The position numbers and the translations under genes were made by a program. A DNA stretch of 64,000 bases from Verrucomicrobiota bacterium (GTDB lineage Bacteria > Verrucomicrobiota > Verrucomicrobiia > Opitutales > Opitutaceae). The DNA lies in assembly GCA_023432225.1 (NCBI GenBank), contig JAEYUW010000045.1, forward strand, positions 1 to 64,000, read 5' to 3'. A model generated the notes under the pieces. It did not search any database. It was not told the DNA's origin and saw only the letters and a list, made by a program, of their open reading frames with translations. Shown piece after piece: positions 22,214 through 29,947 of this stretch; within the stretch, counting starts at the first letter, position 1; each line of letters opens with the position of its first letter.

Positions 22214-24433
22214 ATGGCCACGTCCCGGCATTTTTGCACCTATTTCGACCACCACTACCTCCCGCAGGGGTTGGCGCTCTACCATTCGCTGCTCCGACAC
22301 TGTCCGGAGGCTCGATTGTTCGTGCTCTGTCTGAGCGGCGCGGCGCTGGCCGACCTGCAGGCACGGCGGCTACCGGGGCTGACGGCCATCAGCCTAGCTG
22401 ACTTCGAGGCGGGTGATACCGCTCTAGCGGCGGCCAAGGGCAACCGCAACTGGATCGAATACATCTTTACCTGCACGCCGTCGTTCTGTCGCTGGGTGCT
22501 GCGCGCGTATCCCGAGATCGAATTGCTGACCTACCTGGACGCGGACCTGTATTTCTTCAGCAACGTCGAGCCGATGTTCGCCGAGCTAGGCGCGGCCTCG
22601 ATTGGGATCATCCCGCACAACTTCACTTCGGATCGTTACCTGAAATTCGGACGATTCAATGTCGGCTGGGTGTCGTTCCGGCGCGATGCCAACGGGCTGG
22701 CCTGCGTTGACTGGTGGCGCGAGCAGTGCCTCGAGTGGTGTCGCGACCAAGTGGAACCGACGCGGTTCGCCGACCAGAAATACCTCGATCAGTGGCCGTC
22801 GCGCTTTGGGGGCGTGCACATCTTCGCGCATCCCGGCGCCAATCTCGCCCGCTGGAACATCGGGCGGCGTCGTTTGGAGGCGCGGTCCGGTCGGCTGACT
22901 GTGGACGGCCAGCCTCTGATTTTCTTTCACTTCGCCAGCTTCAAGCAGGTGACGCCTTGGCTGTTCGAGTCCAACTTCTCCACGCATTTGACCCGGCCCT
23001 CGCGCCTTGTGCGTGAGCACATCTATGGTCGCTACATCGCGGAGCTGCGCCACCTCGTCGGCGACGGGTTGCCCCGGGGACCGCGCCGGAGCTTCCTGCA
23101 GGGGCTCGGTCTGCACAACCTGTCGGGCACCACGCGCCGTCTGCTGCTCACGATGCGCTCAATCGTGTTCTGGGACTACATTCTCGTGCTCGACCTCGAC
23201 GAGTTGGACAACACCTTTGCCGGGGAGGTCGGCGCCGCGGCCCGAATCACCTCGTCGCCGGGCCGGCCGAAGCGGCGGATCTGGTTCGCCTACGCCGACG
23301 CTACGCTGCACTCCGGTCAAAAGGAGGCTTCTAGGCTAATCTACGACTCCCTCGACCGGACGGAATGGAAGATAAAACGAATCGTGATGCCGGGCTTCGA
23401 TCACAACCAGCCCGGCCTTGGCCGCTGGCTCCGTTACGCCTACCGGCTGCTGCTCGCATGGTTGAAATTCCTGCCGGTGCTCTTTACCCGGGAGGCTGTG
23501 CTTCACCTCGCCATCGGTCAGACCCGCATGGCCCTGATGCGAGATGGACTGCCGCTCAAGGCGCTCGCGCTTTTCAACCCGTCGGCGCGGATCGCGGTGT
23601 CGCTGCAGGGCAGCCTGTTCATGGACTGGAGGCCTGATGACGCCATCGCCCGCAGCTTCGTCGGCATCGCACGCGCGGCGGACTGCCTAACCCTGCTCGG
23701 TCCCAACCAGCGCCGGCAGATAATCGCGCTCGGCGTCCCGGAGCAGAACGTTGTCATCTGCAACAACACTTGCGGCACGCAGGGACTGGAGGCAGAGGCG
23801 GTGGAGCGCAAGCATGCCATCAGTGCCGGGGAGCCGGTCCGCGTGCTGTTCCTCAGCACCCTGATTGAAACCAAGGGCTACCCGGAATTCCTCGAGGCCC
23901 TGCTGGCCTTGGCGCGACAACCCGGGCCGGCCATCGAGGCTGTGCTCTGCGGCCGCGTCCTGGTCAATCAATACTCAGCCCGCTTCCCTAGCACGAAGTT
24001 GGCTACCGAGTGGATCCGCCGAACGGTGGCGGACCTGAACCGGAGCGAGCGGGTGCGGATTGAATGGATCGACGGAGCCGACGGCGAGCAGAAGTGGCAG
24101 CTCTACCGGCGGGCACAGGTGCTGGTGCTGCCTACCGTCTACCAAGTGGAGGCGCAGCCAATCGTGTTGATCGAGGGCATGGCGCACGGTTGCGCGCTCA
24201 TCACCTCCCGCGCCGGCGAGATTACGGCGATGTTTGACGACCCGGCGGCTGCGGTGCTGCTCCCGCTGCCCGACGTTGACAGCATCGCTCGAGCTATTGA
24301 GACGCTGGTCGGCGATCCCGCACGCCGTCGCGCGCTCGGTCTCGCCGGGCGCGCGCTGTTCGAGGCCAAGTTCTCGCCGGCACGATATGCGGAGCAGTGG
24401 CGGGGATTGCTGACGGGAAGGGGCACGGCATGA
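22214..24433 (+). CDS. Two-domain glycosyltransferase (GT-A like N-terminus fused to GT4)
   Basis: A 739-residue fusion. Residues 1-270 look like a nucleotide-diphospho-sugar transferase of the GT8-like type: CTYFDHHYLPQGLALYHSLL, the DAD metal motif at 109-111 (LTYLDADLYFF), and the conserved FNVGWVSFRRD and FFHFASFK segments. Residues about 350-735 form a GT-B module with VRVLFLSTLIETKGYPEFLEALL, VLVLPTVYQVEAQPIVLIEGMAHG and a C-terminal helix. Two activities in one chain suggest consecutive sugar additions. The start lies 8 bases past the previous stop, and the end overlaps the next gene (ATGA at 24430). Confidence 0.82.
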   Translation: MATSRHFCTYFDHHYLPQGLALYHSLLRHCPEARLFVLCLSGAALADLQARRLPGLTAISLADFEAGDTALAAAKGNRNWIEYIFTCTPSFCRWVLRAYPEIELLTYLDADLYFFSNVEPMFAELGAASIGIIPHNFTSDRYLKFGRFNVGWVSFRRDANGLACVDWWREQCLEWCRDQVEPTRFADQKYLDQWPSRFGGVHIFAHPGANLARWNIGRRRLEARSGRLTVDGQPLIFFHFASFKQVTPWLFESNFSTHLTRPSRLVREHIYGRYIAELRHLVGDGLPRGPRRSFLQGLGLHNLSGTTRRLLLTMRSIVFWDYILVLDLDELDNTFAGEVGAAARITSSPGRPKRRIWFAYADATLHSGQKEASRLIYDSLDRTEWKIKRIVMPGFDHNQPGLGRWLRYAYRLLLAWLKFLPVLFTREAVLHLAIGQTRMALMRDGLPLKALALFNPSARIAVSLQGSLFMDWRPDDAIARSFVGIARAADCLTLLGPNQRRQIIALGVPEQNVVICNNTCGTQGLEAEAVERKHAISAGEPVRVLFLSTLIETKGYPEFLEALLALARQPGPAIEAVLCGRVLVNQYSARFPSTKLATEWIRRTVADLNRSERVRIEWIDGADGEQKWQLYRRAQVLVLPTVYQVEAQPIVLIEGMAHGCALITSRAGEITAMFDDPAAAVLLPLPDVDSIARAIETLVGDPARRRALGLAGRALFEAKFSPARYAEQWRGLLTGRGTA

Positions 24434-25641
24434 AGGAGGTTTTCGTCTGCCAAGTCTTCCACCCGGACGAACAGGCCACGAGCCAACTGTTCTCCGACCT
24501 GCTGGCGGCACTGGCGGCACGCGGCCGGAGTCACGAAGTGCTGTGTGGTCATCCGGCTGGTGGCCGACCCGCCGCCGGGACCGAGCTGTGGCGCGGTGTT
24601 CGCATCCGACGCGGAGGCTGGCGGGTCGACGCCAAGCGGAACATGGCATGGCGCGCTGTGGGTTACGGCTCTTTCAGCCTGTGGCTGGTGTGGCGGCTGC
24701 TTTTTTGCACGCCGGCGGCTGCGCGAGTGCTCGTCGTCACCAATCCCCCGTTCGCCCCTGTGCTGGTGTGGCTTTGCTCGAGGCTTCGCAGCTGGCGTTA
24801 TGATGTATTCCTGCTCGATGTCTATCCCGACGGCCTGGTGGCAGTCGGCGGACTAGGGGCGGGCTCTCTGATTGCGACTTGCTGGCGATCGCTAAATCGG
24901 CGGGCGCTGGCAGCGGCGGGTCGCGTGCTGGTGCTTGGGCGGGACATGGCCGAGCTGGTGGGTTCGCGCTACGCTGTGCCGGCGACCAAGGTCGAGTATC
25001 TCCCTCACTGGAGCTCGCACGCCTCGGCAGAGCGTATGCCGGCAGAGGCGACACGCTTGTGGTCGCGGCTGGGTCTGCGCGCGCGGTTCGTCGTCCAGTA
25101 TTCAGGGAACATGGGCCTGTGGCACGACCTCGAGACCATCGTGCGCGCTGCAGACTTGCTGCGCGACGAGCCGGACATCCATTTCCTGATGATCGGGGCC
25201 GGCATACGGCGGCGGACCGCCGAGGCCCTGGCGCGGGAGCTGGCGCTCCCGAATCTGACATGGCTGCCTTACCAGCCCAAGGCGGAACTCGATGACTCGC
25301 TCGCCTGCTGTCATGCTGCGCTGATCTCGCAGCGCGCCGGGCTTGAGGGCGTGGCGGTGCCGTGCAAACTCTATGGTATCCTCGCTAGCGGGCGGGCCGT
25401 GCTGGCGCAGGTGCCGGCGGACTCCGAGACCGCTCGGGTGGTATGCGAGGAACAATGCGGGCTGGTAATCCCTCCAGGAGCGGCGCACGCTCTCGCCGAT
25501 GCGATACGAGTATTGGGCCGGGATTCGCGGCGAACTGAGGGCATGGGGGAGAATGCCTTCGCCGCCTACCGCGCGAAATATACGCTGGACACCGCAGTGG
25601 CTCGATACGCGGCCCTGAGTGCAGAGGGGACATTGCGATGA
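24430..25641 (+). CDS. Glycosyltransferase family 4 (WbuB-like)
   Basis: Starts at an ATGA overlap with the fusion glycosyltransferase; the open frame before it is not used. The 403-residue protein has VFVCQVFHPDEQATSQLFSDLL at the N-terminus, a hydrophobic membrane-associating patch (FSLWLVWRLLFC), FVVQYSGNMGLWHDLETIV, IHFLMIGAGIRRR and LEGVAVPCKLYGILASGRAVL. This is the WbuB/WcaI-like GT4 pattern seen directly beside polyprenyl glycosylphosphotransferases. It probably adds the second sugar to the lipid carrier. Confidence 0.85.
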   Translation: MKEVFVCQVFHPDEQATSQLFSDLLAALAARGRSHEVLCGHPAGGRPAAGTELWRGVRIRRGGWRVDAKRNMAWRAVGYGSFSLWLVWRLLFCTPAAARVLVVTNPPFAPVLVWLCSRLRSWRYDVFLLDVYPDGLVAVGGLGAGSLIATCWRSLNRRALAAAGRVLVLGRDMAELVGSRYAVPATKVEYLPHWSSHASAERMPAEATRLWSRLGLRARFVVQYSGNMGLWHDLETIVRAADLLRDEPDIHFLMIGAGIRRRTAEALARELALPNLTWLPYQPKAELDDSLACCHAALISQRAGLEGVAVPCKLYGILASGRAVLAQVPADSETARVVCEEQCGLVIPPGAAHALADAIRVLGRDSRRTEGMGENAFAAYRAKYTLDTAVARYAALSAEGTLR

Positions 25642-27014
25642 GACTGCGGAGCTTCTGGCATTTCAACCGGGTGACCTTTTTCGTGCTGGACTACGCCCTA
25701 CTTTGGGGGGCTGTCGTCTGCGCCTTCAAACTCTCGCCCCGTTACGCCCGCGAGATCCTGCTTGGTCCGTGGCTGAATCCGGAACTGCAATTCATCGGTT
25801 ATGGGCTGCCACTGCTGATGGCGTTCGGCCTGCAAGTGACGGGTATGCAGCGTATCAAGGCCAGCTTCCGGCCGACCGAGACCTTAGCGCAGACGCTAGC
25901 GGGTCTCGCGGGCGGGATGCTGGCCTTCGTGGTTATCCACGCCGTGGCAGAGTTCGGCCTAATCGGCCGTTACGTGTTGCTCTTCAGCCTATGCTACGGC
26001 ACGGGGTTCATCGTCTGTTCGCGGATGCTCGTCTGGAAGTTGGCGGAGCAACAGGTCCGGAAGATCCTGTTCTATGGGTCGCCGGCCGCTGCCGCCGCGT
26101 TGAAGCAGGAGATCAACCGGTCCAATCTGCCAATCAGACTGGTTGATCAGATGCAGCTGGACAAGCTATTGCCGACCGACGCGGCGGAGTTTGGCAAGCT
26201 GAAGCAGCTGAGCCTTTATGCCCGCCTCAATGCCGTGGAGGCCGAGGACATCGTGGTAGAGGTGCCCCCTGACGCACTGACCACGGCGGAGCGTGAGGCG
26301 CTGCTTTTCTGCACTCGAATGGGAGTGAGCGTCTTGGATCTTGGCTATTTTTTCGAACGCGAGCTGGAGCGCGTCCACGTGGCGGGGCTGCGGGAGGCGT
26401 GGTTTTGGGGTTACGATCCAGCGTATGCCCATCCGGTCTATTTTGCGGTGAAGCGCACTCTGGACGTGGTCATCAGTTTGATGGGCATGTTGGCGTTTGC
26501 ACCGGTGGCGCCGATTGTCGTCGCACTGATCAAACTGCAAGACGGCGGTCCGGCCATCTACTCACAGGTCCGGGTCGGGCTGCACAATGAGCATTTTCGG
26601 ATCTATAAGTTCCGCACGATGCGCCTCGACGCCGAGACGAACGGAGCGCAGTGGGCGAAAGTGAATGATGATCGGACTACGTGGTTCGGCCGGCTGCTTC
26701 GCAAGACCCGCGTCGATGAAGTGCCGCAGTTCTGGAATATCCTGAGGGGCGACATGTCTTTCATCGGTCCGCGGCCGGAGCGCCCCGAGTTTGTCGGTAA
26801 AATTGAGGCTGCTGTGCCATTTTACAGCTACCGCCATCTGATCAAACCGGGCCTTACTGGCTGGGCTCAGATCAATTATCCATATGGCGCCTCAATTGAG
26901 GATGCACGGCAAAAATTGGCCTACGACTTATATTACATGAAATACGGAACAATCACGCGCGAGTTACAGATCTTACTGAGGACTATTGTCGCCATGATGC
27001 AGGGGGCTCGCTGA
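25638..27014 (+). CDS. Exopolysaccharide polyprenyl glycosylphosphotransferase (initiating enzyme)
   Basis: The 458-residue protein has four N-terminal transmembrane helices, a cytoplasmic CoA-binding-like domain (about 140-250) and the bacterial sugar transferase domain. KRTLDVVISLMGMLAFAPVAP is the re-entrant membrane helix. IYKFRTMRLDAE, KTRVDEVPQFWNILRGDMSFIGPRPERPE and YRHLIKPGLTGWAQINY carry the catalytic Asp-Glu pair and the Arg-rich phosphate site. It transfers sugar-1-phosphate to undecaprenyl phosphate and starts repeat-unit synthesis. It is coupled to the preceding GT4 gene and followed 13 bases later by EpsI, matching exosortase-linked EPS loci. Confidence 0.9.
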   Translation: MRLRSFWHFNRVTFFVLDYALLWGAVVCAFKLSPRYAREILLGPWLNPELQFIGYGLPLLMAFGLQVTGMQRIKASFRPTETLAQTLAGLAGGMLAFVVIHAVAEFGLIGRYVLLFSLCYGTGFIVCSRMLVWKLAEQQVRKILFYGSPAAAAALKQEINRSNLPIRLVDQMQLDKLLPTDAAEFGKLKQLSLYARLNAVEAEDIVVEVPPDALTTAEREALLFCTRMGVSVLDLGYFFERELERVHVAGLREAWFWGYDPAYAHPVYFAVKRTLDVVISLMGMLAFAPVAPIVVALIKLQDGGPAIYSQVRVGLHNEHFRIYKFRTMRLDAETNGAQWAKVNDDRTTWFGRLLRKTRVDEVPQFWNILRGDMSFIGPRPERPEFVGKIEAAVPFYSYRHLIKPGLTGWAQINYPYGASIEDARQKLAYDLYYMKYGTITRELQILLRTIVAMMQGAR

Positions 27015-27027
27015 TCGAGAGATAAAC

Positions 27028-27864
27028 ATGTGGCGGCGTGGATTATTGTTAGGGACTGGTAGCCTGCTGCTTGCGGCTCTGCTGATTCAGTGGATTGTCG
27101 TTCAATACTACACTGACGACAAACTGGCCGGCCAGTCTGCTAATAGACAGATGCACAGGTTATTGGAGTCCCCCGTCGCTGGTTGGGAGATGGTTGACTT
27201 GCCGCTGGGCACTACTGAATTGCTGGGCAACTCCGTGAAGGCGGAGTTGAACTTGGATGATTATTTCTATCGATCCTACAAACGGGAAGATAAGCGTTTT
27301 GAGATCTTTGTTTGCTACTGGGGCCCGAATAAGATGCCTGCCAACCTGGTCGCCTCCCACACGCCGGACCGCTGTTGGAGCCAGAGCGGCTGGACCTGCG
27401 AAAAATATGACTTGTGGCTTGATTTACCGGCGGGCACTAGTCGGCTCCAGCCCGGATTCTGGCGGACCTTCCAGTCTGCAAATGGAGACCAACAGGAAGT
27501 GGTTTACTGGCACCTGATCGGCGGACGGGCCCAAATTTACGCCGGCAACAGTTTCAATCAGGTGGTGAGCTGGAGGTTTTGGTGGAAGGAGGCCTTCATC
27601 TTCGGTGTGACTGGCAACGCAGAGCAGTATTTTGTGCGCATCACGTCGAACTGCTCTTTAAAGACAATTTGGAACGAGCCAGGGGTCCAAACGATGCTGG
27701 CGCGCGTGGCCGCTCTTGGCGTCAAGCAAACATCGTCATGTGGCGCGGCCTCGCTCGCCTCACCGATATCGCGATCGGTTACTCACTCCGCGTCGAAAAG
27801 GTGGGTAATTGAAAGGCCGGTCGGACACTTACTTCCAAGTCGACCCAGCGAGCCGAGGATGTAA
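27028..27864 (+). CDS. EpsI-family protein (exosortase-associated)
   Basis: One N-terminal membrane helix (residues 5-24) is followed by a periplasmic domain. HTPDRCW at 111-117, YFYRSYKR, VCYWGPN and VYWHLIGGR are hallmarks of the EpsI/DUF3485 family, which occurs with exosortase systems and EPS secretion. The last 45 or so residues after AALGV (ASPISRSVTHSASKRW...) do not look like the family and overlap the opposite-strand gene by 86 bases. Another frame continues NIVMWRGLARLTDIAIG and stops at 27812, so a frameshift near 27725 is possible. No exosortase gene is present in the window. Confidence 0.8.
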   Translation: MWRRGLLLGTGSLLLAALLIQWIVVQYYTDDKLAGQSANRQMHRLLESPVAGWEMVDLPLGTTELLGNSVKAELNLDDYFYRSYKREDKRFEIFVCYWGPNKMPANLVASHTPDRCWSQSGWTCEKYDLWLDLPAGTSRLQPGFWRTFQSANGDQQEVVYWHLIGGRAQIYAGNSFNQVVSWRFWWKEAFIFGVTGNAEQYFVRITSNCSLKTIWNEPGVQTMLARVAALGVKQTSSCGAASLASPISRSVTHSASKRWVIERPVGHLLPSRPSEPRM

Positions 27865-29347
27865 CAAAAAAGACTGCTAGTCCTAGCACCGCCGGATTTT
27901 GAAGCGGAAAGTCCATTGTGCTGTATACGAGCAGCACACACTGTGCAACTAGTGCAGAGTACCCGAGAGGGTGGGCAATGCGTCGAGGGAGTGAGGTGGC
28001 AGCGAAGCCACAGGCGGCAATTCCGAGGAGGATTGCCCCGCCGACGATGCCTAGTTCTGCGAAAAATTGAAGAATATCGTTATGGCTTTCGTTCATCACG
28101 AAGCGCTGAGTTGAGGAGCGGATACCGTCGAAATGGGTCTCTTGCTGCACAATAGGAAACTCCGAGAGATATCTTGGTGAGAGGTAGCGAAATCCGCCGC
28201 TTCCTGCGCCGAATATGAGATTGTCAAACGCTAGCTTGCGTGTAGCTTCTGAAGCGTATAAGCGGACACCAATTGAGTCGTAATCGGAGCCGTTTGTGAG
28301 ATTCAAAAAGCGGCTTTGAATACGTGTTAAATCAATTTTTGTGAGGCACAAAGTCACGCATATGCTCATGCTGACTATTAATAGAACCGGTATCCACATT
28401 CGCGCCAGGCCTCGGCGAGCTAGCCAGCCTGTGGAACCGAGGCATATAAGTAGCGCACAGAGAGAGACCAAAATCGTGCTCAGACGAGAAAGGCTTAGAA
28501 AGATGGCCACGGCGATGATGACAGAGAAGAACACCATCACGGGTGCCGGCGTTGATCGTTTGCCATTTTTCTCACCGGACAAATATATTTTTATCGCAAG
28601 CGCGCAGCTGACGACGAAAGCTAGTAAGAGGTATGCTGTGCCATGGTTCCTATAGACGAATGATCCAAAAACTTCTGCGTCCCGAAAAGTGTAGCGCCAG
28701 TAGATCGAGTTCGTTTCCGAGGTCTTCTGCGCTATGCCTAGTGTGGAGATTAGCAATGCGAGCCCTACGACAAGTAGCAGCAGTCGCTTAAGAACCGAAC
28801 GTCGGGATACGCCGAGCCATACAGCGCAGCCAATAAAAAATGCCGGTAGCCAAGTCAGCAGTCGCCTCCAACTGTTCATGCCTTGGAATGGGGCGTCTAT
28901 GCCAGAAGGCAGCCAGCCTAAATGAGGTTTTTTTTCCATCCACCAACTCGTGGAAGATGCACGATAGTTCCATGCCGGATTCAATGCTTGGAGCAAAAGG
29001 TATGCTGCGAGGGCGGTGAACAGCCAAAAGGCCGGCAGACGGACAAGCAGCCGCCACGGTGCGGCACGCTGCGTCGCGCAGTCGTCTGTCTGCTCGATCA
29101 CGCGGGGAAACAGGGACACTAAAAAAGCGGCACCTGCGAGACCCGCAGAGATCAGCTGGCTAGGCACGTGCATAGTCCCGAACGCGAGCGGGGTGAACAC
29201 GAGCCAAGCGGCGAGAAGGAAGCTGAGCAGTCGCTCGGCTGGATGAAGCGGAGGTGTCGTGGTCGGTAAGTGAGTTTGGACCCTAATTCGATGCGTGGCA
29301 TGCATGTGTAATCGAGTGTCTTGTTCCTTGCCAGTGGGCAATCCCAC
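27779..29347 (-). CDS. O-antigen ligase-like membrane protein
   Basis: A 522-residue protein with about 11-12 hydrophobic helices, opposite in direction to the rest of the cluster. The large periplasmic loop near 385-425 contains LIFGAGSGGFRYLSPRY and NESHNDILQFFAELGIVGG. The H-N-D-xL-Q-F-x-A-E-x-G pattern is characteristic of the O-antigen ligase/polymerase family. It could ligate or polymerise the exopolysaccharide. The codon use is AT-richer than its neighbours (for example KIYLSGEKNGKRS), hinting at a different origin. Its 3' end overlaps the EpsI gene tail to tail. Confidence 0.82.
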   Translation of the reverse strand: MGLPTGKEQDTRLHMHATHRIRVQTHLPTTTPPLHPAERLLSFLLAAWLVFTPLAFGTMHVPSQLISAGLAGAAFLVSLFPRVIEQTDDCATQRAAPWRLLVRLPAFWLFTALAAYLLLQALNPAWNYRASSTSWWMEKKPHLGWLPSGIDAPFQGMNSWRRLLTWLPAFFIGCAVWLGVSRRSVLKRLLLLVVGLALLISTLGIAQKTSETNSIYWRYTFRDAEVFGSFVYRNHGTAYLLLAFVVSCALAIKIYLSGEKNGKRSTPAPVMVFFSVIIAVAIFLSLSRLSTILVSLCALLICLGSTGWLARRGLARMWIPVLLIVSMSICVTLCLTKIDLTRIQSRFLNLTNGSDYDSIGVRLYASEATRKLAFDNLIFGAGSGGFRYLSPRYLSEFPIVQQETHFDGIRSSTQRFVMNESHNDILQFFAELGIVGGAILLGIAACGFAATSLPRRIAHPLGYSALVAQCVLLVYSTMDFPLQNPAVLGLAVFFVTSSARWVDLEVSVRPAFQLPTFSTRSE

Positions 29348-29403
29348 TTTTGAGCAGTCATATCCTTCTTGCTCCCGCCGCGACTGAGTATTGCCTCAAT
29401 CCT

Positions 29404-29931
29404 ATGGTGCAAAGAGACGAAAATGCGGAGCTCGCGCGCTGGCGTTGGGGATGGTGGGCTGGCCTTTGTTTGCTAGTCGCTCTGATGTTGCCAGTCGTGC
29501 ATATTGCCGCAGAGCGTATCAGAGAGCGCCAAACACGCGATGAGCTTGCGACAATGAAGCAAATGCTCGACGCCTATCACAGTCGGTATTTAGGTTGGCC
29601 GCCCGCTGCGAGTCCCAAGCAGTTGATAGCGGCATTTCAAGGTAAGCTCAATGTGGACGGACGTGCAGTCCGCCACAGATGGTTTCTCGATGGTGTGCGA
29701 CTACGTTTCCTGGACGCAAATCCGGATTCACCACGTGGGGCGATCATCGATCCATGGGGCCGTCCCTATTGCTATTTTCACCGTCGCGCCACCGCACACG
29801 GTCCGGAGTCCTATGTCCTATTCTCCAGCGGCAGCGACGGACGTCATTCGGACCCGGCTACATGGGGCGACGCGGACCGCGGCTCTTCACCGGATGACGC
29901 CGACAACATCGGCATCGCGGAGCGACGCTGA
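29404..29931 (+). CDS. GspG-like pseudopilin-type protein
   Basis: From ATG 29404 the 175-residue protein has a membrane helix at about 15-35 (WAGLCLLVALMLPVVHIAA) and a C-terminal domain with AIIDPWGRPYCYFH, ESYVLFSSGSDGRHSD and DADNI. These are conserved in GspG-type major pseudopilin C-terminal domains, where they form a calcium site. The usual prepilin peptidase GFTLxE motif is not seen before the helix, so it is a pseudopilin-like variant. It lies at the edge of the EPS locus, upstream of the DUF4838 gene. Substrate unknown. Confidence 0.65.
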   Translation: MVQRDENAELARWRWGWWAGLCLLVALMLPVVHIAAERIRERQTRDELATMKQMLDAYHSRYLGWPPAASPKQLIAAFQGKLNVDGRAVRHRWFLDGVRLRFLDANPDSPRGAIIDPWGRPYCYFHRRATAHGPESYVLFSSGSDGRHSDPATWGDADRGSSPDDADNIGIAERR

Positions 29932-29947
29932 ACGAACACGTCCCCGC

